From: Apium graveolens
Lineage: Eukaryota > Streptophyta > Magnoliopsida > Apiales > Apiaceae
NCBI RefSeq assembly: GCF_009905375.1
Contig: NC_133650.1
Location: 299,521,957 to 299,585,956, forward strand
Direction: 5' to 3'
DNA: 64,000 nt
The notes below the pieces were generated by a model. The model was not told the DNA's origin and made no database searches. It saw only the letters and a list, made by a program, of their open reading frames with translations. Below, one piece after another: positions 1 to 9,082 of this stretch; positions within the stretch are counted from its first letter, which is position 1, and the number at the start of each line of letters is the position of its first letter. A program made the position numbers and the translations under genes.

Positions 1-1643
1 GAAATACTTCAGGGCACCCAAGTCCTTTATTCTGAATTTTGTGGCCAGAAAATCTTTAACCAGCTGCACCAAATTTACATCATTGCCGGAGAGGATCATG
101 TCATCTACATACACGAGTAGAGTCACAATAGACTTGCCAGAAATTAAAAAGAAGAGACTGTGATCACATCGAGCCTGTTGAAACCCAAATTTAAGTAAGG
201 CATCTGAAAGCTTCACAAACCAACATCGAGGGGCCTGTTTGAGTCCATAGAGACTCTTAAGTAACTTGCACACTAATTGCTGAGTAGGATATTTTTCACG
301 AATATGCACAGGAGGGACATATCCTAGAGGAAGATCCATGTAAACATCATCCTGTAAGTCACCATGCAAAAATGCATTGGTGACATCAAGTTGAGTCAAT
401 GACCAATTATATTGAGCAGCTAGAGCAAGGAGAACTCGAAGAGTTGTCATTTTGGCAACCGGAGCAAATGTATCAAAGTAGTCCAAACCCTTGGTTTGAG
501 TAAATCCCTTAGCCACCAAGCGGGCTTTGTAACGATCAACCTCGCCATTGGGTAAATACTTAACCTTATACAACCATTTACACCCCACTACACGTTTATC
601 AAGAGTGTACGGAACTACATCCCAAGTGTGATTTGCCTCAAGAGCAGCTAGCTCAATGCTCATAGCTGTACACCACTCAGTTTGAGTAACAGCATGTTTA
701 AAACTAGCAGGTACAGGGATTTTGGTAATGTTGGCAATAAAGGTTTGATATGAGGGAGTAAATCGATCATATGTGAGATATTGAGTAAGAGGATAAAGGT
801 CAGTACGAACTGTGTTTATCAGATGAGATGGTAACCCTGTATAATCTGCAAACTTGCGTGGCAATTGTTTAGTGCGAACTGGACGAGGTGCAGGAGGGAG
901 AGTAACAGGCAAAGGAGAAGATTCCACGGTCTGAAGCTCAGGACTATCAGATGAAGTAGCAGTAGGAGTAGTGTCAGCAACCTCATCTAGGAGAGGTTCA
1001 TACAAAACAGAATCTGACTCGGAGAATAATGATATGGACACATCAGTGACGATATTCCGAAATGGGAACTCATGTTCCATAAATTTCACATGACGTGTGA
1101 CAAATATTTTTCGTGTATGTAAGTCAAGAACACGATAGCCTTTTTGAGCATAGGGATACCCAATAAAAACACATTTAGCAGCCCTGGCCTCAAACTTGTC
1201 ATGAGTAGTGGGAAGAGTAGATGCATAACATAGAGACCCAAATACTCGTAAACTATCATAGTCAGGAGGCTTCTTAAACAAGATCTCATATGGAGTTTTT
1301 CCATTCAAGACAGGAGTTGGAGTTCTATTGAGAAGATAGACAGCTGTTAGGATGCAATCACCCCAAAATTTAATGGGTAAACCAGCATGGAACCGAAGAG
1401 CTCTAGCTATATTCAGAATATGTCTGTGTTTGCGTTCCACTAGACCATTCTGTTGTGGTGTATAAACACAGCTGGTTTGATGTATAATACCAAGAGCATT
1501 AAAGATACTTGCAAGAGATTTATTTAAGAATTCAGTTCTGTTGTCTGTGCGAACAACCTTAACCGAAGTATTAAATTGATTTTGCACAACATGAATAAAA
1601 TTTGAAAACAAAGATGGAACAAGGGATTTATCATTTAATAAGT
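1..1643 (-). pseudogene. Copia integrase C-terminal part and reverse transcriptase, cut off by the window edge
   Basis: This continues the gag-pol frame on the far side of the SIRE-like insertion. On the minus strand I read an integrase end (RTDNRTEF, then PQQNGLVERKHR), a linker, and the reverse transcriptase with [33 protein letters not shown] and the catalytic box YVDDMIL (about 95-115). No stop was seen from 1643 to 1. The usual integrase motif is S-D-N-G; here the G is R, which may weaken activity. RNase H lies outside the window. Confidence 0.85.
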
Positions 1644-1931
1644 TGTTAGGAATATATGTGCATTAGTTTGATGATATGTTTAACAAAACACTTAAGTAGA
1701 AATTTAGTGTCAGTAGCCTCAACGGATAAGACCACTTTGGCTATCCGTTGATGGTGTAGCTTTACTTAGAAATAAGTCTAGTATTGTAGCATATTTCAGT
1801 CTCTGTATTTAAAATGTAATTCTTAGAAGTTGAGAGAAACTATAAGTCATGTTGACTACTAGATGATATGCAGATAGGAAGGCCAATTGTAAATATTTCA
1901 TGCCTTGTAATTTTGTATAAATGAAGTGGTA

Positions 1932-2119
1932 TCAACGGATGACTTAAAGACCTTCAACGGATGAGAAGCTAAGCTTCAACGGATGTCTCTAAAGCTTCAA
2001 CGGATAACATCCTTCAACGGATGAGAGCATCAACGGATAAATGCATCAACGGATGAAAGCTTCAACGGATAACATCCTTCAACGGATGAAGTCATCAACG
2101 GATGAAAGCTTCAACGGAT
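1932..2119 (+). promoter_or_regulatory. Array of eleven TCAACGGAT sites in the U3 part of the LTR
   Basis: Exact copies start at 1932, 1954, 1976, 1997, 2014, 2030, 2046, 2062, 2079, 2095 and 2111, a spacing of 22, 22, 21, 17, 16, 16, 16, 17, 16 and 16 bp. A one-mismatch reverse copy follows at 2132, and a divergent pair lies upstream at 1719 and 1743. The array ends 240 bp before the TATATAAA box. CAACGG matches the YAACKG core of R1R2R3-MYB (MYB3R-type) sites, but no binding is shown. The same array lies at 14105-14292 in the 3' LTR. Confidence 0.7.
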
Positions 2120-2358
2120 GTTCTGCTAATTACCCGTTGATAAGTGGTAGTTGTACCTACAAACAGAGGCACATGGGTTGACAGAGAAAAGTGAGATGTG
2201 GTAGCCGAATTTCAGGATCAACAGAAAAAGCAGCCGTTCTTCTTTAGTACAAAGATGCAATAGTCAACAAAGTACTTGAGTGAACAGGAAAAGAAGCAAG
2301 TGAAGAACTTATTTTACTATTGTAATTTTATATTGTTTTTCACTTGTACACTTGGTAA

Positions 2359-2366
2359 TATATAAA
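2359..2366 (+). promoter_or_regulatory. TATA box of the SIRE-like LTR
   Basis: TATATAAA lies downstream of the 9-mer array and upstream of the expected R region. It is the best TATA match in the LTR. The transcription start is inferred to lie roughly 30 bp downstream. Confidence 0.55.
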
Positions 2367-2724
2367 CCAAGAAGAAGCTAGTAATTAGAGAGAGATTTTC
2401 CAGAGCTGTTAAGAAATATCTTGAGAGAAAATTCATCTAGTTTGTACTAGGATGCAGCTGTGATCAACATTGTTGAACACAGATTTTCTAATATACCATC
2501 TCTGGTGGAACAACAAATCCACCAGAAAAGTTTTTAAAGTTTGTTGTGTTCTTTACATTTTGTGTTTGAATATATATCTGTCTGCATTAGCTCAAAGCAA
2601 TTCATACACTTGTTCATCTAGAACACACTGCTTTAATAAACTTCTCAAAACCTGAAAAAGTTTTGAGATTTACATTCAACCCCCCTTCTGTAAATCTCAT
2701 TGTTAGTCCTCTAGGAATAACAAT

Positions 2725-2736
2725 TGGTATCAGAGC
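2725..2736 (+). other. tRNA-iMet primer-binding site of the SIRE-like element
   Basis: TGGTATCAGAGC, complementary to the 3' end of initiator tRNA-Met, starts two bases after the 5' LTR end. Confidence 0.95.
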
Positions 2737-2783
2737 AGGCTCTTGACATACAAAGAGTTTAAAGATCTTGGAATCTAACAAAG

Positions 2784-5198
2784 ATGAGTAAGAAGGATAT
2801 TGGAGTAAAGATCCCAGTTCTTGACAAAGACAGTTATCACCACTGGAAGGTGAAAATGCACCTTCATCTACTCTCCCAAGATGAAGGTTATGTAAACTGC
2901 ATTGAGAATGGTCCTCACATTCCCCACAAAGTAGCCACAGTTGCTACGGCCACAATTGCTGTTGGTCAATCCATTCCAAAACCTAGAGCAGAATGGACAA
3001 TGGAAGACACAGAAGAAGTCCACAAGGATAAGAAGGCTATGAACATTTTGTTTAATGGTCTTGACAAGGATATGTTTGATAATGTGATAAATTGTTCAAC
3101 TGCCAAAGAGGTTTGGGACACAGTTCAGTTGCTGTGTGAAGGTACAGAACAAGTAAAAGAGAACAAAATGCAGCTTCTCATTCAACAGTATGAGTACTTT
3201 CATTTTGAAGAGAATGAATCTTTAAATGACATATTTAATAGATTCCAAAAGCTGTTGAATGGACTGAAGCTGTATGGTAGAGTGTACCAGGTGAAGGATT
3301 CAAATCTTAAATTTTTGAGATCCTTACCAAAGGAATGGAAACCCATGACTGTTTCCTTAAGAAACTCTCAGGATTATAAGGACTTTACTCTTGAAAGATT
3401 ATATGGAATCTTGAAGACTTATGAACTAGAGTTGGAACAGGATGAGGTATTGGAGAGGGGGAGAAAGAAAGGAGGTTCAGTTGCATTGGTAGCTGAAAAT
3501 GAGAAAGAATGCAGAAAAGAAACTGTGAGATCTACATCAAGCTCCAAAGATGGTGTAAGAAATCCAGAATCAGACAAGGGTAAAGAGCAAGTTGCTGAAA
3601 ATGAAGACAACTCCAGTCAAGATGACTCTGATGGTATTGATGAACATCTTGCATTTCTGTCCAGGAGATTTGCAAAGATGAAGTTCAGGAAAAACACTAG
3701 AGCCACTAAACCCTATAAGAACATGGTGGACAAATCCAAGTTCAAGTGTTTTAATTGTGGTATAAGTGGACACTTTGCAAGTGAGTGCAGAAAGCCAACC
3801 TCTGAAAAGAAGAAATTTGAACAAGTAGATTACAAAAAGAAATATTTTGATCTACTCAAACAGAAGGAAAGGGCTTTCATTACTCAAGAAAAGGACTGGG
3901 CAGCTGATGGAGATGAAGAGGATGAAGATGTGGATTATGTCAACCTTGCTCTCATGGCTGATTCTGAAGAAAACGAAGTTAGTTCATCAAGCAATCAGGT
4001 AATCACTACTGATTTAACACAGCTTACTAAAGAAGAGTGCAATGATGCTTTCAATGACATGTCTACTGAATTGTATCATTTGCGTGTGTCTCTTAAATCT
4101 CTTGCTAAAGAAAATAGTAGGATCAAAGAGAACAATCTGTTTTTAAGTAATAGAAATACTGTGTTAGAAAATAAGTTGATTGACCTAGAGAAAACCAAAT
4201 TGCATTGTATATCTGTTGAAAATGAACTAGCTGAATCAGTTAAGAAAGTAGAAATACTTTCCAATCAATTAGAGAAAGAGCAAGAGGTGATTAAAGCCTG
4301 GAAAACATCTAGGGATGTAAGTGCTCAAATTGCCAAAGTCCAAGGAATTGAATCATTCTGTGAAACTGCCTGGGATAAAAATAAAAAGAAACTGGAATTA
4401 ATTGATGGACTGTCAACGGATGTGGAATCAACGGATGATGAAAGTTATCCGTTGAAGGAAGAAAAGGAACATCCGTTGAAGGTTCCTCAATTAAAACAGG
4501 CAGATGTTTCTAAAAGAGAAAATCTAAAGAAACTCAACAAAAAGTTTGGTTCAACTTCAAAGAACTTTGTCAAAGAAGAAGCAAGCACATCCAAAGATGT
4601 CAGAAAGGTGAATGTAGGGCACATGACCTTAGAACAGTTAAACAATAGGCTCAAGATGGTTGAGGATAAAAAGGAATCCAAAAGGAAATCCAACAGAAAT
4701 GGGAAGGTAGGAGTTAACAAACATAACAATTACACACCTGACAAGTATGCTCCTAGAAAAAGCTGTGTGCATTGTAGTAGTGTTAATCATCTATCTGCTA
4801 ATTGTAAATCTATTAAGAAATCTCCCATAACTGTACCCTCTTCCATGCCTAACATGTCTGTATCACCTCTACATGCTATGCCTGTTATGTCTCAACAAAA
4901 TCCTTATGCACATTTTGCAAACATGCCATATTTTAACAATCCTTATCTTGCTGCATTCAGTATGTCTCAAATGCCATACAATATGCCAATGTGGAATAAC
5001 ATGTATGCACAATCCATGCCTAATAATTCTATAAATGTGCTGGATAATGTTGTGACTAACCCTACACCTCAACCAACCACATCTAAGACCAAGGTTGACT
5101 CAAACTCACCTAAGTCTAAAGATGCAGGAGGAATGAAGTCTAGGAGAAAGGCTAACAAGAATGGACCCAAGGAAACTTGGGTACCAAAATCAAATTGA
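2784..5198 (+). CDS. gag: Copia gag polyprotein with two zinc knuckles (804 aa)
   Basis: This is the structural protein that assembles the retrotransposon's virus-like particle and binds its RNA. It starts at an ATG 48 bp after the primer site. Residues about 1-230 form the UBN2-type gag core (YHHWKVKMHLHLL near residue 18). A CCHC zinc knuckle CFNCGISGHFASEC lies near residues 321-335 and a second, CVHCSSVNHLSANC, near 660-673. Between them is an acidic and then coiled-coil-rich stretch (about 420-510). Four 9-mers (4413, 4428, 4447, 4471) sit in the coding linker around residues 544-566, read as STD or PLK. The C-terminal part is rich in Met, Asn and Pro. The ORF ends at TGA 5196-5198 and pol follows in another frame. 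Confidence 0.93.
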   Translation: MSKKDIGVKIPVLDKDSYHHWKVKMHLHLLSQDEGYVNCIENGPHIPHKVATVATATIAVGQSIPKPRAEWTMEDTEEVHKDKKAMNILFNGLDKDMFDNVINCSTAKEVWDTVQLLCEGTEQVKENKMQLLIQQYEYFHFEENESLNDIFNRFQKLLNGLKLYGRVYQVKDSNLKFLRSLPKEWKPMTVSLRNSQDYKDFTLERLYGILKTYELELEQDEVLERGRKKGGSVALVAENEKECRKETVRSTSSSKDGVRNPESDKGKEQVAENEDNSSQDDSDGIDEHLAFLSRRFAKMKFRKNTRATKPYKNMVDKSKFKCFNCGISGHFASECRKPTSEKKKFEQVDYKKKYFDLLKQKERAFITQEKDWAADGDEEDEDVDYVNLALMADSEENEVSSSSNQVITTDLTQLTKEECNDAFNDMSTELYHLRVSLKSLAKENSRIKENNLFLSNRNTVLENKLIDLEKTKLHCISVENELAESVKKVEILSNQLEKEQEVIKAWKTSRDVSAQIAKVQGIESFCETAWDKNKKKLELIDGLSTDVESTDDESYPLKEEKEHPLKVPQLKQADVSKRENLKKLNKKFGSTSKNFVKEEASTSKDVRKVNVGHMTLEQLNNRLKMVEDKKESKRKSNRNGKVGVNKHNNYTPDKYAPRKSCVHCSSVNHLSANCKSIKKSPITVPSSMPNMSVSPLHAMPVMSQQNPYAHFANMPYFNNPYLAAFSMSQMPYNMPMWNNMYAQSMPNNSINVLDNVVTNPTPQPTTSKTKVDSNSPKSKDAGGMKSRRKANKNGPKETWVPKSN

Positions 5199-5211
5199 TT
5201 GATTTTGTGGT

Positions 5212-8200
5212 GTGCAGGAAAATAGAAGAAATCTATGGTACTTGGACAGTGGCTGTTCAAGACACATGACTGGAGATTTCTCCCTGCTCACAGAGTTTAA
5301 AGAGAGAGCTGGCCCCAGCATAACCTTTGGAGATGACAGCAAAGGGTTTACTATGGGATATGGCTTGATTTCAACAAGGAATGTCATCATTGAAGAAGTT
5401 GCATTAGTTGATGGTCTCAAGCACAACTTACTGAGTATCAGTCAACTATGTGATAGAGGGAATACAGTTTCCTTCAATTCTGAAGCCTGTGTTGTCACTA
5501 GTAAGGAAGACAACAAAGTGGTTCTAACTGGAGTTAGAAAAGGAAATGTGTACTTAGCTGACTTCAACTCTACAGATGCAGAATCTATTACTTGTCTCTT
5601 CAGCAAAGCAAGTTCAGTTGAGAGTTGGCTATGGCACAAGAAGCTATCCCATTTGAATTTCAAAACAATGAATGATCTAGTCAAAAAGGACTTAGTAAGA
5701 GGAATTCCTCTTGTTGAATTCTCAAGGGATGGTCTGTGTGATGCTTGTCAGAAAGGCAAACAAAGGAAAGCATCATTTCAGAAGAAGCTTGAAACAACAA
5801 TTGATGAACCATTACAGCTGCTACATATGGATTTGTTTGGACCAGTCAATGTATTGTCAATAGCAAGAAAAAGATATTGCTTAGTGATTGTAGATGATTT
5901 CTCAAAGTTCTCATGGGTCTGTTTTCTTGGATCAAAGGATGAAGCAAGTGAAATCATTATCAATCACATCAGGCAAGTCAACAATCATCCTGACTTGAAG
6001 GTTAGAAATATCAGGAGTGACAATGGAACTGAGTTCAAGAATTTGACATTAAGGCTGTTCTGTGAAGAAAATGGAATCATGCATGAGTTCTCAGCTCCAA
6101 GAACACCTCAGCAAAATGGGGTTGTTGAAAGAAAGAACAGATCTTTAATTGAAGCTGCCAGAACAATGCTTGAAGAATCAAAGTTACCAACATATTTCTG
6201 GGCTGAAGCTGTTAATTTTGCCTGCTTCACTCAGAATATTTCTTTGATCAATCAAGCTAAAGGCATGACTCCTTATCAGTTGTTCAAGAGAAGAAAACCA
6301 ACTCTAAACTTTCTTCATGTCTTTGGATGTAAATGCTTTATACTGAGGAATCAATCTGACCATAAAGGGAAGTTTGATGCAAAGGCTGATGAAGGAATAT
6401 TTGTTGGTTATTCAGCTGGAAAATCTTATAGGGTCTACAATCTAAGAACCAACATTGTTATGGAATCTGTGCATGTTGTGTTTGATGATAAAAAGATTGA
6501 TGGACTAACAGATGAGGGACATAATGAGAGACTCAAATTTGACAACATTGAGATATATTGTGATGATAGTGAAGAGGAGACTGATGGAGATGACACTTCA
6601 AAAGGGATTCAAAACATGCCCCTGGATAATGCACAAAATACTGCATCCATTGATAGAAGCAATGCAGTATCCGTTGAAAGACATAGTGCATCATCCGTTG
6701 AAGTACAAAATGAAGCATCCGTTGATCATAGTTCATCAACGGATAATCGATTTACATCATCAGTTGATAGAACTCCAAGTTCCCTGCAAAGGACCAACAA
6801 CTCAGGGGGAGTTTCAACTAGTCAACACTCTGTCTCACATCATGACAATACTGAGGCCACCTCATCTAGAGCACATCTTCCACCACAAAGGAAATGGACC
6901 AAGAATCATCCCTTTGAACTGATCATTGGTGATGCATCATCTAAAGTGCAAACAAGAAGAGCTACTCAAGATGAATGTCTGTATAGTAGTTTTCTATCTC
7001 AGGAGGAACCTAAGAAAGTGGAAGAAGCTCTATTGGATCCAGATTGGATATTAGCTATGCAGGAAGAGCTAAACCAATTTGAGAGAAACCAAGTTTGGAA
7101 GCTGGTACCCAAACCAAAGAACAAGAGTCCTATTGACACAAAGTGGGTATTCAGAAACAAGATGGATGAAAATGGCATTATCATAAAGAATAAAGCCAGA
7201 CTGGTTGCTAAAGGCTATTCTCAGCAAGAGGGAATAGATTTTGATGAAACATATGCTCCTGTTGCAAGACTTGAAGCCATCAGAATATTTCTAGCCCATG
7301 CAGCCCATGCCAATTTCAAAGTCTATCAAATGGATGTCAAGAGTGCATTTCTAAATGGGAAATTAGAGGAAGAAGTCTATGTAAGTCAACCTCCAGGATT
7401 TGAAGATCCAAATTTTCCAGACTATGTGTATTATCTGTTGAAAGCACTCTATGGACTGAAGCAAGCACCTAGAGCCTGGTATGAAACCTTATCAAAATTT
7501 CTTTTGGAGAATCACTTCACTAGAGGTACTGTTGATAAAACTCTCTTCTTTAGGAATGTTAATGGCTCTAGTATACTTGTTCAAATTTATGTAGATGACA
7601 TAATATTTGGCTCTATAGATGATAAACTTTGCAAAAAGTTTGCTAAGCTAATGCAAAGTAAATATGAAATGAGCCTAATGGGAGAACTAACCTATTTTCT
7701 TGGTTTACAAGTTAAACAAGTTAGTGATGGAATTTTCATTAGTCAAACTAAATATATTTATGATCTTTTAAAGAAGTTTGACTTAATGGAATGCTCATCT
7801 GCAAAAACTCCCATGGCCACTGCCACCAAACTTGAATTAAATAAGACTGAAAGGTCTGTGGACATTACAAGTTATAGAGGCATGGTTGGTTCACTTTTAT
7901 ATTTAACTGCTAGCAGACCAGATATAATGTTTGCTACATGTCTGTGTGCTAGATTTCAAGCTGATCCTAGGGAGTCTCACTTAATTGCTATCAAGAGAAT
8001 TTTCAGATATCTCAAGGGTACACCAAATTTAGGAATTTGGTATCCTAGAGAATCTGGCTTTGATCTAATTGGTTATTCAGATGCAGACTATGCAGGTTGC
8101 AAAATAGACAGAAAAAGTACAACAGGCTCCTGCCAATTCCTGGGAAACAAGCTTGTATCATGGTTTAGCAAAAAGCAAAATTCAGTCTCTACTTCTACAG

Positions 8201-8532
8201 CTGAGGCTGAATACATTGCTGCTGGAAGTTGCTGTTCTCAAATGTTATGGATGAGGAATCAACTCCTTGATTATGGACTTCATGTTGATAGAATACCTAT
8301 CTTTTGTGACAACACAAGTGCCATAGCCATAACAGAGAATCCTGTGCAGCACTCAAGGACCAAGCACATTGATATTAAGTACCACTTCATCAGGGAGCAT
8401 GTCATGAAGGGTACAGTGGAACTACATTTTGTTCCAAGTGAACATCAAATTGCTGACATATTTACCAAGCCACTTGATGAATCAACATTCACAAGATTGG
8501 TAAGTGAGCTAGGTATGCTTAATTACTCTTAA
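5212..8532 (+). CDS. pol: Copia pol: protease, integrase, reverse transcriptase, RNase H
   Basis: This polyprotein cuts, copies and integrates the element. Domains in order: aspartic protease ([11 protein letters not shown], about residue 11); pre-integrase zinc region (LWHKKLSHL...CDACQKGK); integrase core with [24 protein letters not shown] and [10 protein letters not shown]; a linker of about 150 residues holding four 9-mers (6669-6744); reverse transcriptase with [33 protein letters not shown] and YVDDIIFGS; and RNase H with [16 protein letters not shown] and a [12 protein letters not shown] end. No stop interrupts it. The first base listed is a GTG with no ATG nearby, and the frame is closed by TGA at 5200, so it must be made by recoding or splicing from gag, or this copy carries a small indel at the junction. 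Confidence 0.93.
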   Translation: MQENRRNLWYLDSGCSRHMTGDFSLLTEFKERAGPSITFGDDSKGFTMGYGLISTRNVIIEEVALVDGLKHNLLSISQLCDRGNTVSFNSEACVVTSKEDNKVVLTGVRKGNVYLADFNSTDAESITCLFSKASSVESWLWHKKLSHLNFKTMNDLVKKDLVRGIPLVEFSRDGLCDACQKGKQRKASFQKKLETTIDEPLQLLHMDLFGPVNVLSIARKRYCLVIVDDFSKFSWVCFLGSKDEASEIIINHIRQVNNHPDLKVRNIRSDNGTEFKNLTLRLFCEENGIMHEFSAPRTPQQNGVVERKNRSLIEAARTMLEESKLPTYFWAEAVNFACFTQNISLINQAKGMTPYQLFKRRKPTLNFLHVFGCKCFILRNQSDHKGKFDAKADEGIFVGYSAGKSYRVYNLRTNIVMESVHVVFDDKKIDGLTDEGHNERLKFDNIEIYCDDSEEETDGDDTSKGIQNMPLDNAQNTASIDRSNAVSVERHSASSVEVQNEASVDHSSSTDNRFTSSVDRTPSSLQRTNNSGGVSTSQHSVSHHDNTEATSSRAHLPPQRKWTKNHPFELIIGDASSKVQTRRATQDECLYSSFLSQEEPKKVEEALLDPDWILAMQEELNQFERNQVWKLVPKPKNKSPIDTKWVFRNKMDENGIIIKNKARLVAKGYSQQEGIDFDETYAPVARLEAIRIFLAHAAHANFKVYQMDVKSAFLNGKLEEEVYVSQPPGFEDPNFPDYVYYLLKALYGLKQAPRAWYETLSKFLLENHFTRGTVDKTLFFRNVNGSSILVQIYVDDIIFGSIDDKLCKKFAKLMQSKYEMSLMGELTYFLGLQVKQVSDGIFISQTKYIYDLLKKFDLMECSSAKTPMATATKLELNKTERSVDITSYRGMVGSLLYLTASRPDIMFATCLCARFQADPRESHLIAIKRIFRYLKGTPNLGIWYPRESGFDLIGYSDADYAGCKIDRKSTTGSCQFLGNKLVSWFSKKQNSVSTSTAEAEYIAAGSCCSQMLWMRNQLLDYGLHVDRIPIFCDNTSAIAITENPVQHSRTKHIDIKYHFIREHVMKGTVELHFVPSEHQIADIFTKPLDESTFTRLVSELGMLNYS

Positions 8533-9082
8533 AATTCATGTCTTCATTGCAATTTGATGAGAAGCCTGAAATATATTAGTTGCTAGAACAAATTTGACTT
8601 TTAACAAAGTTTATTCCATCAACGGATGTTCCCTATCCGTTGAAAGTCAAAATTGCTCTATCAACGGATATTCATTATCCGTTGAAAGACAAGTATATCT
8701 CTGGAACTTTTATCCGTCAACGGATAAAGCTGAAGTACCTTTCAACGGATGACAATTTACATTATCCGTTGAAATGTCACATCAGACGTTTGAGGTGTTT
8801 CACAGCCGTTGATTCTATTTTCTTAACCGTTGATACCATACATACATCTGTATGTATTGGTTTTAAAGGTAGTTATTAGAATACTTACAGTTTATTCTTA
8901 AACGGCTGAAATTCACTAACACCTATTTATTGATTAATCCTTTATTTATTTCTTTTTCTTTGAAAGCATATAAGCCCTTCTGATTGTTCATTATTACTTT
9001 ACGCTTTCTTAGAATTTCAAGCATTTACCATTTTCTCTCTGCAAAACCTTCAAGTTATTCTCTGCAATTTCTACTCACAACA
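8533..9082 (+). promoter_or_regulatory. Spacer between pol and ORF3: candidate internal promoter
   Basis: The 550 bp between pol and ORF3 hold seven exact 9-mers (TCAACGGAT at 8619, 8661, 8717, 8742; ATCCGTTGA at 8635, 8677, 8764) and two weaker CCGTTGAT copies (about 8803 and 8827). An ATATAAG box lies at 8968-8974, followed by a pyrimidine-rich leader ending in ACAACAATGG, a strong plant start context. The order of 9-mers, then about 200 bp, then TATA repeats that of the LTR. A 3' splice acceptor near 8960 is the alternative explanation. Confidence 0.5.

Larger units (their letters stand above)
1644..2722 (+). repeat. 5' LTR of the SIRE-like element
   Basis: This 1079-bp LTR begins TGTTAGGAAT and ends GGAATAACA. 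It carries twelve TCAACGGAT copies and one ATCCGTTGA, a TATATAAA box at 2359-2366 and, near its 3' end, the T/C-rich stretch CAACCCCCCTTCTG. It is identical to the 3' LTR except at 1754. The 61-codon ORF inside it (about 2470-2655) looks like chance. Confidence 0.97.

Noticed and set aside
1932..2119. CRISPR-like array of short repeats
   Set aside because: Repeats are 9 bp with 7-13 bp spacers inside an LTR of a plant retrotransposon, with no cas genes; it is a promoter-region array.
2470..2655. 61-aa ORF in the LTR (repeated at 14643-14828)
   Set aside because: It lies in LTR sequence; its near-identity in both copies reflects LTR identity rather than selection.
6512..6922. 136-aa ORF overlapping pol
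   Set aside because: It is a shadow frame of the pol linker, with no domain or own start signals.
8984..9082. Upstream N-terminal extension of ORF3
   Set aside because: It opens with TTG and lies in the presumed leader; ATG 9083 has a strong plant start context.
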